A DNA stretch of 64,000 bases. Origin: Caldanaerovirga acetigignens (lineage in GTDB: Bacteria > Bacillota > Thermosediminibacteria > Thermosediminibacterales > Thermosediminibacteraceae). Made by a program: the position numbers and the translations under genes. The notes under the pieces are model-generated. The model did no database searches, was not told where the DNA came from, and was given only the letters and a program-made list of their open reading frames with translations. Positions 11,906 to 19,605 of this stretch are shown one piece after another. The stretch is taken from the NCBI RefSeq assembly GCF_900142995.1, contig NZ_FRCR01000002.1, positions 124,001 through 188,000 on the forward strand, given 5' to 3'. Every line of letters starts with the position of its first letter. The stretch's first letter is position 1.

Positions 11906-12793
11906 GTGAACATTTTCCAGGATTTGCATCGTTTCCTGTTCTGAAAACTCATATTTTTTCTTGCAGTATTGGCATATAAGCTCTATTTTCCCATTTTCTT
12001 TTAACATATCCTGGGCTTGTTCTTTTCCTAAATTGACTATTACGGTTTCGAGCTTTTTCCGGGAGCAGGAACAGTGGTAACTAACCTGGCTTTTTGCGAG
12101 GGATTTCAATTTGAAACCGGGGAGAACTAAATCGAGCAATTCGTCAGGTGATTTTTTTTCATCTATGAGCTCACTTACGGATTTCATTTTTTTTATGTTC
12201 TCTTCTATGGAAATGGCAGTGCTTTCGTCAGCGTTAGGAAGAAGCTGGACGATAAAACCACCTGCTGCCCTCACCTTTCCCACTTTATCCACGAGGACTC
12301 CAAGGCTTACTGCAGAGGGAATTTGCTCGGATTTGGCAAAGTAGTAAGTGAGGTCTTCGGCAATTTCGCCGGATACTAAAGGTACCTGCCCCACGTAAGG
12401 GTCTTTCAGTCCCAGGTCTTTTATGACGGTAAGGGTCCCCTGCCTTCCGACGATGCCTCCCACGTCGAGTTTTCCCTTTTCGTTGAGAGGAAGGTCAACA
12501 AGGGGATTTGCGATGTAGCCCTTTACGTTTCCATTAGAATCGGAAAAAGCAAAGAGAACACCTGCAGGGCCTCTGCCATCCACGCGAAGCGTGATATTGT
12601 CTTTTTCGCCTTTTAACATCAATCCCATCATTGCTGCCGCTGTGAGCAACCGTCCTAAGGCTGCTGTCGCAGTAGGGGAGCAGCCGTGGATTTTTCTTGC
12701 CCTCTCTACCAGATCTGTGGTGCGGGCTGCAAAGGCCAGCACCCCTGCCTCCTCGTCTATGGCTCTTATTACATAGTCTATAAGCTCAACCAA
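11900..12793 (-). CDS. hslO: Redox-regulated chaperone Hsp33
   Basis: 297 residues. The N-terminal Hsp33 fold is clear (YVIRAIDEEAG; GCSPTATAALGRLLTAAAMM), and the C-terminal redox switch has the four zinc cysteines C241 and C243 (CSC) and C274 and C277 (CQYC). On oxidation with heat, loss of zinc unfolds the switch and activates holdase activity in the cytoplasm. In a strict anaerobe this would guard against oxygen exposure. The start is a TTG at 12793 behind a GGGAGG site. It is transcribed alone from a minus-strand promoter with an extended -10 near 12835. Confidence 0.93.
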   Translation of the reverse strand: MVELIDYVIRAIDEEAGVLAFAARTTDLVERARKIHGCSPTATAALGRLLTAAAMMGLMLKGEKDNITLRVDGRGPAGVLFAFSDSNGNVKGYIANPLVDLPLNEKGKLDVGGIVGRQGTLTVIKDLGLKDPYVGQVPLVSGEIAEDLTYYFAKSEQIPSAVSLGVLVDKVGKVRAAGGFIVQLLPNADESTAISIEENIKKMKSVSELIDEKKSPDELLDLVLPGFKLKSLAKSQVSYHCSCSRKKLETVIVNLGKEQAQDMLKENGKIELICQYCKKKYEFSEQETMQILENVHK

Positions 12794-12834
12794 AATTTAT
12801 TGCCTCCCTTTGCATAAGAGTTGTGGCTATAAGT

Positions 12835-12843
12835 ATTATACCA
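12835..12843 (-). promoter_or_regulatory. Extended -10 promoter element for hslO
   Basis: Read on the minus strand this is TGGTATAAT, an extended -10 sequence 42 bases before the hslO start. No good -35 is visible, which fits an extended -10 promoter. Confidence 0.5.
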
Positions 12844-12888
12844 CATTTTGGAGGCTCGACTGCATTTCAAGCTTTTAAAAGATGAAAC

Positions 12889-13671
12889 CTATTTGGAGTT
12901 TTCGCTTAAATAATTTATTATCAGGCGGGCGGCCTTCTTTCCGGAAAGCAACATGCCACCGAAAATCGGGCCCATGCGGCAGCCGCCCTCCACGTTGTTG
13001 GCCGCCATCCCCGCCACAAAAAGCCCCGGCGCCAACATCCGCGTATTGGCCACCACGTCCTCCTCGCCTTTTTCAGCGTTCATAAAGGATTCCCGGATAA
13101 GGCCCGTGCCGGCTCTCCTGCTGTAAAGGTTGGCCAGCACTGCATCATGACCAGTGGCATCTAGTACTGCCTTGGCGGTGAGCACCATGGGGTCCACGTG
13201 AAGGCCGGCCATCTCTATGGCGCTATTGTTTACTACCACGCCGGTAATCCTGTCCCCGCTGGAGTGAAGGTCCACCACGGTAAGCATATTGAAAAACCTA
13301 ATACCAGGATGTGCCGCAGCTTTGGCGATGAGCTTGCTGGCAAAAAGAGGCGCGGAGACTACCAGAGCCCCTTCGTCTTCCACAAAAGGAACATCGGCTT
13401 CTTTTAATATCCACTCCACGTCTTTCTGAAGCACCACTTTATTAAAACTCATGGCGCCACCCCATATCCCGCCTCCTGGCGCTAATCTCCTGTCCAAGAC
13501 CGTAACCTTATAGCCCTGATCTGCCAAAGTCCAGGCGCAGGTAAGGCCAGAAGGCCCCGCGCCGGCTACTATCACATCGGATTTAACTGCATCTTCCAGA
13601 TCCTTGAAGTAATGCTTCATGATGAGGCTGCTCACCTTTGTGTCAGGGACAGGAATGGAAAAAGATTTCAT
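12889..13671 (-). CDS. thi4: Thi4-family thiazole synthase, sulfide-dependent (His-type)
   Basis: 260 residues. A Rossmann nucleotide-binding motif GAGPSG lies at residues 37-42, LDRRLAPGGGIWGGAMSFN follows near 59-77, and the C-terminal GMAANNVEGGCRMGPIFGGM block is typical of Thi4. In yeast Thi4 a cysteine at the active site donates its own sulfur once (suicide enzyme). Here the equivalent position is H158 in AGLHVDPM, as in methanogen Thi4, which uses free sulfide catalytically. It makes the adenylated thiazole for thiamine from NAD and glycine. The ATG at 13671 is chosen because GGAAGGTGG lies just upstream; an in-frame GTG at 13680 falls inside that site. It is the last gene of thiD-thiE-thi4. 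Confidence 0.9.
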   Translation of the reverse strand: MKSFSIPVPDTKVSSLIMKHYFKDLEDAVKSDVIVAGAGPSGLTCAWTLADQGYKVTVLDRRLAPGGGIWGGAMSFNKVVLQKDVEWILKEADVPFVEDEGALVVSAPLFASKLIAKAAAHPGIRFFNMLTVVDLHSSGDRITGVVVNNSAIEMAGLHVDPMVLTAKAVLDATGHDAVLANLYSRRAGTGLIRESFMNAEKGEEDVVANTRMLAPGLFVAGMAANNVEGGCRMGPIFGGMLLSGKKAARLIINYLSENSK

Positions 13672-13690
13672 AAAAACCACCTTCCTTTTT

Positions 13691-14320
13691 TTAACATTTT
13701 CTTAAATCATAAACAACTTTTTTCAACGCCCTGACGTTTTCGGTTATATCTCCTGAAAATATAGAAGATATGCAGGAGATGCCGTCGGCTCCCGCCTCGA
13801 TGACTTCCCCGGCGTTATCTTTAGTAATTCCACCAATGGCGACTACGGGAATTTTTACGTTACTTTTTATTCTTTTGAGGCCCTCCAGGCCAATGGCCTC
13901 AGAAGATGGTTTAGTAGGAGATGGGAAGATAGCGCCAACTCCCAGATAATCGGCTCCGTCATTTTCTGCTTTTATAGCCTCTTCGATGGTTTTGGCCGAG
14001 ACTCCCAAGATTTTTTCTTTCCCTATGATTTTCCTCACCACATCTGCAGGCAGGTCTTCCTGCCCCACGTGCACGCCGTCGGCATCTACGGCCAGAGCGA
14101 TGTCAACCCGGTCGTTGATTATGAACGGAATCCTGTAGGCTTTTGTGAGTTCCCGAAGCTGTAGGGCGAGATGATAAAATTCCCTGCTTGTAATATCCTT
14201 TTCCCTGAGCTGAAGCACCGTAATACCCGCTTTTATGGCTTCCTCCACGGCATCAACGAGATTTCTTTTGCCAATATAAGACCTTTCGGTTATGGCGTAA
14301 AGAGAATAATCAATCTTCAT
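13691..14320 (-). CDS. thiE: Thiamine-phosphate synthase
   Basis: 209 residues, TIM barrel. Key motifs are VLQLREKDITSREF near residue 36, the pyrophosphate/Mg segment INDRVDIALAVDADGVHVGQEDLP near 70-93, and GVGAIFPSPTKP near 126. It couples HMP-pyrophosphate with thiazole phosphate to give thiamine phosphate. It sits between thiD and thi4 in an operon headed by a TPP riboswitch, so it is repressed by thiamine pyrophosphate. Spacing to both neighbours is 20-30 bases. Confidence 0.95.
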   Translation of the reverse strand: MKIDYSLYAITERSYIGKRNLVDAVEEAIKAGITVLQLREKDITSREFYHLALQLRELTKAYRIPFIINDRVDIALAVDADGVHVGQEDLPADVVRKIIGKEKILGVSAKTIEEAIKAENDGADYLGVGAIFPSPTKPSSEAIGLEGLKRIKSNVKIPVVAIGGITKDNAGEVIEAGADGISCISSIFSGDITENVRALKKVVYDLRKC

Positions 14321-14350
14321 GCAATCATCCCCTTGTAGTTAATGAAAATC

Positions 14351-15154
14351 TCAAACGTTCAGCCCCGCCTTTTGGTAGAGATTGAAAAAGTGATGGACGG
14401 GACCCGCGCCTCCGCCTATGTTTACGGAATGTTTAATGGCCGAAGTGATGTACTCTTTTGCCAGTTTAAACGACGTTAAAAGGTCGTGTCCCAGAGCGAG
14501 GTTTGCCGCAATGGCCGAAGAAAAGGTACAGCCGGTGCCATGGGTATTTTTCGTCGGGATTTTTTCCGACCTTAATTCATGGAACTCATTTCCGTCGTAA
14601 AGCACGTCAACGGCGTCATCCTCCAGATGGCCGCCTTTTACGATTACTGCCCGGCAGCCGTAGGACATTATGTTTTCTGCGGCTTTCTTCATGTCATCCA
14701 CGTTCTTTATGGTTATTCCGCTAAGTGCTTGTGCTTCGAGGATATTTGGGGTTACCACAAGGCATCTTATAATAAGCTCTTTTTTAAGGGCATCGATGGC
14801 GTCCGGTTTCAAAAGCGCATGGCCGCTTTTTGAAATCATGACCGGGTCTAGCACGACCTTTTCCGGCCTGAATTCATCAAGTCCCTTTGCTATTGCTTTT
14901 ATTATGGCTTCGGATGATACCATGCCTATCTTTACTGTATCCGGCGGCAGGTCTTCGAAAACGGCCTTCATCTGCAAATACACCATTTCCGGCGAGATGT
15001 CCTCGACACCAATTACTGCTTTGGTGTTCTGGGCTGTGACAGAAGTTATGACGCTCATTCCGAATACGCCGTGGGCGCTGAACGTCTTGAGGTCCGCCTG
15101 AATTCCGGCTCCACCTCCCGAGTCGGAACCCGCAATGGTGAGAGCAAGCTTCAT
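14351..15154 (-). CDS. thiD: HMP/HMP-phosphate kinase
   Basis: 267 residues, ribokinase fold. It begins ALTIAGSDSGGGAGIQADLKTF, the diagnostic ThiD N-terminus, and ends with the anion hole/catalytic block THGTGCTFSSAIAANLALG near residue 205. It phosphorylates hydroxymethylpyrimidine twice. It is the first gene after the TPP riboswitch, so its transcription is controlled by the terminator hairpin at 15170-15202. thiC is not in the window, so HMP comes from elsewhere or from uptake. Confidence 0.95.
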   Translation of the reverse strand: MKLALTIAGSDSGGGAGIQADLKTFSAHGVFGMSVITSVTAQNTKAVIGVEDISPEMVYLQMKAVFEDLPPDTVKIGMVSSEAIIKAIAKGLDEFRPEKVVLDPVMISKSGHALLKPDAIDALKKELIIRCLVVTPNILEAQALSGITIKNVDDMKKAAENIMSYGCRAVIVKGGHLEDDAVDVLYDGNEFHELRSEKIPTKNTHGTGCTFSSAIAANLALGHDLLTSFKLAKEYITSAIKHSVNIGGGAGPVHHFFNLYQKAGLNV

Positions 15155-15169
15155 TTTCCAAATCCCCCC

Positions 15170-15202
15170 TAAAAATAAATTTACCCGCCTGTGCAGGCGG
15201 GC
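15170..15202 (-). terminator. Riboswitch-controlled terminator before thiD
   Basis: On the minus strand, CCCGCCT-GCAC-AGGCGGG forms a 7-bp hairpin followed by a T-rich run (TAAATTTATTTTTA). It lies between the TPP aptamer and thiD and is the expected expression platform. Confidence 0.75.
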
Positions 15203-15234
15203 AGATCGATTACTCCCGGAATGGGAAAATCTGA

Positions 15235-15326
15235 ACTGCTTCCCTACGCAGGCATTACCCTGAGCAGGTTCAAGGGGTCGAGACTAGAACCTAGCCTCCT
15301 CTCAGCCGAAGGCTCCCCCAGCAGTA
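15235..15326 (-). promoter_or_regulatory. TPP riboswitch aptamer
   Basis: On the minus strand the order is an ACTGCT closing strand, GGGGGAGCC, the CTGAGAGG core, GACCCTTGAACCTG, GGGTAATGCC, GCGTAGGGAAGC and the matching AGCAGT. These are the conserved parts of the THI element, with P1 formed by 15321-15326 and 15235-15240. Binding of TPP should favour the downstream terminator and switch off thiD-thiE-thi4. Confidence 0.95.
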
Positions 15327-15350
15327 TTATTGGATTTGACATTTGATATT

Positions 15351-15356
15351 ATTATA
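15351..15356 (-). promoter_or_regulatory. -10 element of the thiamine operon
   Basis: TATAAT on the minus strand, 25 bases before the aptamer. The -35 region is AT-rich with only a poor match, so the promoter call rests on the -10 and its position. Confidence 0.45.
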
Positions 15357-15378
15357 CTACATAATTTTTAAGAAATAA

Positions 15379-16320
15379 TTATGTATCCTGAAATTTTTGA
15401 GCGCTCATTATGGCGTTTACGACAGCCCGGGAAACCGCTTCAACTGCGGCAACCCCTATGACGTTAACGTCAGATTTGATGTCCCCGGTAGACATCGCAA
15501 AAATGGTATCGCCGTCGAACATCGTATGGACGGGACTTATAGTCAAAGCCAGGCCGTTGTGGGCTAAAGATGCCACTTTATTGGCCTGCTCTTTGCTGAG
15601 ACAGGCGTTCGTAGCGACAACGCCGATAGTTGTATTGTTACCTATTGGAGCTTTTGTAGTGTATCCTTGAAGCAAGACCCTTTTAGTGTCGACAAATTCA
15701 CCGGTTTCGGGATTTCTGGCACCTGCGATTATCTTTCCAGTGCCGGGTTCTACAACGTCACCAAAAGCATTGACTACCACTAATGCACCTACGACGATGC
15801 CTCCCGGAAGCTTTATGCTTGAAGTACCAACTCCTGCCTTCATACATCCTCTCATTCCCAATATTTTACCGACTGTAGCGCCAGTTCCAGCTCCGACACT
15901 TCCTTGAGCAATAATACCGCTATTTGCGTTAATACAAGCTTCGTAGCCCATTTTTTCATCAGGGCGGATGCGAGAATTTCCATAGGCCAAATCAAAAATC
16001 ACTGCAGCAGCTACGATAGGGACCTTGGCAACTCCTGTATCAAAGCCTATCCCCTGTTCCTCGAGATATTTCATTACTCCGCAAGCTGCAGAAAGCCCAA
16101 AGGCGCTACCTCCGCACAATGCTACGGCGTGGATTCTTTCTACTAAATTCATTGGCCTTAACAAGTCGGTCTCTCTGGTCCCCGGGGCAGAGCCGCGGAC
16201 GTCCACACCGCCAACCGCACTTTTTCTTGCTAAGATTACCGTGCAACCGGTCTTCGCTGTAAAATCTTGAGCGTGTCCCACTTCGATGCCCGGGACATCG
16301 GTAATTTTCCCCTCATACAT
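15379..16320 (-). CDS. P1 (DmpA/NylC-like) family peptidase
   Basis: 313 residues of the N-terminal-nucleophile P1/DmpA superfamily (S58/T-type aminopeptidase or amidase). The conserved N-terminal VPGIEVGHAQD and GGSAFGLSAACG blocks are present, as is the self-cleavage segment GNNTTIGVVATN near residue 228. There the Thr after Asn would become the nucleophile, as in NylC; DmpA has Ser. The precursor is expected to split into alpha and beta chains. The physiological substrate is unknown; related enzymes release N-terminal amino acids or open amide oligomers. It stands alone between the thiamine operon promoter and the aromatic operon, with GGGGG before the ATG. Confidence 0.85.
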   Translation of the reverse strand: MYEGKITDVPGIEVGHAQDFTAKTGCTVILARKSAVGGVDVRGSAPGTRETDLLRPMNLVERIHAVALCGGSAFGLSAACGVMKYLEEQGIGFDTGVAKVPIVAAAVIFDLAYGNSRIRPDEKMGYEACINANSGIIAQGSVGAGTGATVGKILGMRGCMKAGVGTSSIKLPGGIVVGALVVVNAFGDVVEPGTGKIIAGARNPETGEFVDTKRVLLQGYTTKAPIGNNTTIGVVATNACLSKEQANKVASLAHNGLALTISPVHTMFDGDTIFAMSTGDIKSDVNVIGVAAVEAVSRAVVNAIMSAQKFQDT

Positions 16321-16350
16321 AAGTTGTTCCCCCTAATTGAATGTACACAG

Positions 16351-16370
16351 TTTCCACAGATTTATCCACA
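16351..16370 (+). promoter_or_regulatory. Pair of DnaA-box sequences, 11-bp spacing
   Basis: A perfect DnaA box TTATCCACA (16362-16370) is preceded exactly 11 bases upstream by a near-box TTTCCACAG (16351-16359). It lies in the intergenic space between the P1 peptidase start and the aromatic operon promoter. A second pair with the same phasing is at 44160-44179. Confidence 0.55.
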
Positions 16371-16463
16371 GACTGCCTTTTTAAAAATTCGACACCGTAA
16401 AGAGGCATTCCTTCTTTGAGTTCTGGATGAGTTTAATTTAAAAAAAATTATATCTATATGGTA

Positions 16464-16492
16464 TTGACAGTGAATAAAAATGATATTATAAT
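16464..16492 (+). promoter_or_regulatory. Consensus sigma-A promoter of the aromatic operon
   Basis: TTGACA (16464-16469), 17-base spacer, TATAAT (16487-16492). Both hexamers match consensus perfectly. Transcription should begin near 16499, at the start of the T-box leader. Confidence 0.9.
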
Positions 16493-16497
16493 TCCTA

Positions 16498-16754
16498 AAA
16501 AAGTCAAAGGCAATGAGGGAAAGAGTAGCCGTATCTGCCATCAAGAGAGCCGGTGGGAGGTGCGAACCGGTTGGGGCTACGGTGAAGTACATTCCGGAGC
16601 CGCAGGCTGAAAGGCAAATGCAAATTGGGCCGAGTAGGCTGAGCCGTGTCCCTTCGTTAAAGGGGAAGAGTGGGTTTGTCGCAAAATAAAAGCGGCAGAC
16701 CAAGTAGGGTGGTACCGCGGGAAAACCCGCCCCTTTTAGGGGCGGTTTTTTTTT
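16498..16754 (+). promoter_or_regulatory. T-box leader, Tyr specifier (UAC)
   Basis: A stem I with AGAGAG motif and the distal GGTGCGAACC part is followed by the specifier stretch GAAG-TAC-ATTCCGGAGCC, with TAC at 16588-16590. The antiterminator T-box AGGGTGGTACCGCGG is at 16706-16720, and a terminator CCGCCCC-TTTTA-GGGGCGG with nine T residues is at 16727-16754. The T-box bulge base U fits the A73 discriminator of tRNA-Tyr. Aligned by CGGAGCC, the same frame gives CCC in front of proC and AUG in front of metG, which supports reading UAC here. Uncharged tRNA-Tyr should allow read-through. Confidence 0.92.
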
Positions 16755-16778
16755 ATCATTTTTCCGAGAGGTGAGAGC

Positions 16779-17651
16779 ATGGCAATAAGGATTGGATACC
16801 TGGGACCTGCAGGAACTTTCACTGAAGAGGCTATGTGTTTATATACCAGCGGTAATGAGCATTATGAAAAACTGGAATTTTCTTCAATTCCGGAAATGAT
16901 TTACTCTATCGGAACGAAAATAGACGAGGCGGTAGTGCCCTTTGAAAACTCTATAGAAGGTTCTGTCAACGTAACTTTAGACCTATTAATCCATGAATCG
17001 ATGGCGATGATCAAAAAAGAGCTTGTGCTTCCAGTAAATCAAAATTTACTTGCAAAAAAGCCTTTTTCCTTGGAAGAAATAGAAATAGTTTATTCCCATC
17101 CTCAGGCCCTTTATCAGTGCCGCAGATTTTTGCATGAAAGGCTGCCGAAAGCTTTGTGGAGGGAGACGGAGAGCACTGCCGAGGCTGCCAGGATAGTGGC
17201 AAAGTCTGAAAAGCCATGGGCGGCAGTAGGGCATAGACGCCTGGGAGAACTATATGGCTTATTAATCGTTGCTGAAAATATCCAAGATTACAAGAACAAT
17301 GTCACGAGGTTTATCATTTTATCCCATGAGGACAGTTTACCAACAGGTTTTGATAGGACTTCTGTAGTCTTTGCAACGGAAAACAAGCCGGGTAGCCTTT
17401 ACAGAGTCTTGGGATTTTTCGCGAGAGAAAACTTAAACCTGACGAAAATAGAATCGAGGCCTTCCCGAAAGGCTCTAGGCGAGTATGTATTTTTACTGGA
17501 AGTTGAAGGACACCGCGACGATGAAGTCTTGAAAAAAGTGCTGATGGAAGTCCAAAATAACACGACTTATTTTAAAATCCTAGGGTCGTATCCCCGGTGG
17601 CAGGAGGGATATCCCCCCGCAGGGGGGGATAGAAAAGATCCGAACCTCTAA
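16779..17651 (+). CDS. pheA: Prephenate dehydratase
   Basis: 290 residues. The catalytic domain starts [14 protein letters not shown], has the [17 protein letters not shown] block near residue 50 and the TRFIILS segment near 180, where the Thr of TRF is catalytic. An ACT regulatory domain follows ([30 protein letters not shown], about 200-230), so phenylalanine feedback is expected. It converts prephenate to phenylpyruvate. No chorismate mutase domain is fused; that activity is supplied by aroH at the operon end. It is the first gene after the T-box, with GAGAGGTGAG before the ATG. Confidence 0.95.
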   Translation: MAIRIGYLGPAGTFTEEAMCLYTSGNEHYEKLEFSSIPEMIYSIGTKIDEAVVPFENSIEGSVNVTLDLLIHESMAMIKKELVLPVNQNLLAKKPFSLEEIEIVYSHPQALYQCRRFLHERLPKALWRETESTAEAARIVAKSEKPWAAVGHRRLGELYGLLIVAENIQDYKNNVTRFIILSHEDSLPTGFDRTSVVFATENKPGSLYRVLGFFARENLNLTKIESRPSRKALGEYVFLLEVEGHRDDEVLKKVLMEVQNNTTYFKILGSYPRWQEGYPPAGGDRKDPNL

Positions 17652-17686
17652 GACTTGAAATTAAAAAAATGAGCGGAGGGATTAGC

Positions 17687-18700
17687 GTGATAATAGTTAT
17701 GCGAAAAGACGCCACCGAGGAGAGCATTCAAAAAGTATGCAAGGTTGTGGAGGATGCGGGACTTGGGGTTCACATTTCCAGGGGGACTGATGTGATAATT
17801 GTAGGGGTTATAGGGGATCGGCGCAAACTTGCCGATAAACCCATAGAGTTGATGGAAGGGGTGGAAAAGATTGTCCCGATAATGGAACCGTACAAACTCG
17901 CAAGCCGCACCTTCCACCCCGAGCCGACTATAGTAAAGATTGGGGATACTGAAATAGGCGGCGAAGAGTTCGTAATAATGGCAGGTCCCTGTGCCGTAGA
18001 GAATAAAGAACAGCTTTTTGAGACGGCAGAGATAGTGAAAAAGTGCGGTGCTAAAGTACTAAGAGGTGGGGCATTTAAGCCAAGAACTTCACCTTATTCC
18101 TTTCAGGGGCTGGGGGAGGAAGGTTTAAAAATCCTTGCCGAAGCGCGGGAAAGGACAGGGTTAGCTGTAGTGACTGAAGTAGTAAGTCCCGAAGATGTGA
18201 GCAAGGTTGCCCAATACGCCGATATTCTCCAGATAGGGGCAAGAAATATGCAAAATTTCGAGCTTTTGAAGGCTGCAGGGAGATCAGGAAAACCAGTGCT
18301 TTTAAAAAGGGGAATGGCATCTACAATTGAAGAATGGCTGAATGCCGCCGAATATGTCATGAACGAAGGCAACTTTCAAGTGATTCTCTGCGAAAGGGGA
18401 ATTCGGACTTTCGAGCAAAAGACAAGAAATACCCTGGATCTTAGTGCAGTAGCTGTAATAAAGCACTTGAGCCACCTCCCTGTCATAGTTGATCCCAGCC
18501 ATAGTACTGGAAACTGGCGGTGGGTTGCGCCTATGAGCAGAGCAGCTTTGGCCGCTGGAGCCGATGGCCTTATAATAGAAGTCCATCCCGATCCGGAAAG
18601 GGCACTGTCGGATGGGCCCCAGTCATTAAAGCCAGAAAAATTCGCTGAGCTGTGCGAGGACCTTAGGAAAATAGCACCTATCGTAGGGAGGAGGCTCTAG
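17687..18700 (+). CDS. aroF: 3-deoxy-7-phosphoheptulonate (DAHP) synthase, type I-beta with regulatory domain
   Basis: 337 residues. An N-terminal ferredoxin-like regulatory domain (about residues 1-65) precedes a TIM-barrel catalytic domain with [38 protein letters not shown] and [10 protein letters not shown]. This arrangement matches the Thermotoga-type enzyme, in which the small domain gives feedback inhibition by Tyr or Phe. It joins PEP and erythrose-4-phosphate, the entry step of the pathway. I start at GTG 17687 (V-I-I-V-M-R-K) because GGAGGG lies 6 bases upstream and that ATG at 17669 is part of the leader. The stop overlaps the tyrA GTG. Confidence 0.95.
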   Translation: MIIVMRKDATEESIQKVCKVVEDAGLGVHISRGTDVIIVGVIGDRRKLADKPIELMEGVEKIVPIMEPYKLASRTFHPEPTIVKIGDTEIGGEEFVIMAGPCAVENKEQLFETAEIVKKCGAKVLRGGAFKPRTSPYSFQGLGEEGLKILAEARERTGLAVVTEVVSPEDVSKVAQYADILQIGARNMQNFELLKAAGRSGKPVLLKRGMASTIEEWLNAAEYVMNEGNFQVILCERGIRTFEQKTRNTLDLSAVAVIKHLSHLPVIVDPSHSTGNWRWVAPMSRAALAAGADGLIIEVHPDPERALSDGPQSLKPEKFAELCEDLRKIAPIVGRRL

Positions 18701-19605
18701 TGAATATAGAAAAGGCGGCAGTGGTTGGGCTGGGAGTAATCGGAGGGTCGCTGGCCAAGGCGTTGAATGCAGCCGGGGTCGAGGTTATGGGAATAGATAT
18801 GGATGACAAGACTCTATTGAAGGCAAGAAAAGATGGCGTAATTTCTCCTGACAGCTTCAATATCAATTGTGACGATGAGAAGCAGTTGGAATTGCTTAAA
18901 AAAGCGGACGTGGTATTTCTTGCTTTACCTGTCATGGAAATTGTACCCGTTGCCAAAAAAATCTCGCCCTTTTTCAAAAAGGGTGCCATTGTGACGGACA
19001 CGGGCAGCACGAAGAGATTTCTTTTAAATTCTCTCAGTTTTGAGCTAACAAAAGGGGTTAAATTCATAGGGGGACACCCAATGGCAGGTTCGGAAAAAAG
19101 CGGCTATGAACATAGCAGGAAAGACCTTTTTCAAAACGCTCCTTATATATTGACCCCTGCCCCGGGAAGCAGCGAGGAATCTATAGACGTTTTAAAAAAA
19201 ATCGTATCGAAGATTGGCGCCATCCCTTATGTGATAACAGCCGAGGAACACGACAGGATAATAGCCGCCTTGAGCCACTTGCCCCAGGTGGTAGCTACTA
19301 GCCTGGCGGCGACGGTAGGTGAACTTGAAGAAGGTGGAGAATGGTTGAAGCTAGCCGGGAGAGGATTTAAAGACACGACAAGGATAGCCGCGTCGTCGTT
19401 TAAGATGTGGAGGGATGTTTTTATCACCAACGGCGATGAAATTATAAAAGTTATTCGCCTCTTCGAAAAAAAGCTAAGAGAACTTGCCGAGGCCATTGAG
19501 TCTAAAGATGAAGGTCGCATAAGGAAGATATTCTGTGAAGCAAAAAAGTGCATAGAGAGGGGTGGAATTTGTGGACGTGGTCATAGAAGGGAAAATGAGG
19601 ATTAG
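18700..19605 (+). CDS. tyrA: Prephenate dehydrogenase
   Basis: 301 residues. The N-terminal Rossmann domain has VVGLGVIGGSLAKAL (GxGxxG at about residues 10-15) and an acidic residue at the strand 2 end (GIDMDD), indicating NAD preference. The catalytic block is GGHPMAGSEKSGYEHS near 124, and the helical dimer domain carries EEHDRIIAALSHLPQ. It oxidatively decarboxylates prephenate to 4-hydroxyphenylpyruvate. No ACT domain is visible. It starts with a GTG that shares the last base of the aroF stop, and its end overlaps aroA by about 35 bases. Confidence 0.94.
   Translation: MNIEKAAVVGLGVIGGSLAKALNAAGVEVMGIDMDDKTLLKARKDGVISPDSFNINCDDEKQLELLKKADVVFLALPVMEIVPVAKKISPFFKKGAIVTDTGSTKRFLLNSLSFELTKGVKFIGGHPMAGSEKSGYEHSRKDLFQNAPYILTPAPGSSEESIDVLKKIVSKIGAIPYVITAEEHDRIIAALSHLPQVVATSLAATVGELEEGGEWLKLAGRGFKDTTRIAASSFKMWRDVFITNGDEIIKVIRLFEKKLRELAEAIESKDEGRIRKIFCEAKKCIERGGICGRGHRRENED

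Noticed and set aside
15336..15341. Plus-strand TTGACA upstream of nothing obvious.
   Set aside because: No -10 at suitable spacing and the gene downstream on the plus strand is over 1 kb away.
16362..16703. A 113-codon minus-strand frame across the Tyr T-box leader.
   Set aside because: The region is fully explained by the promoter and T-box structure; the translation has no family features.
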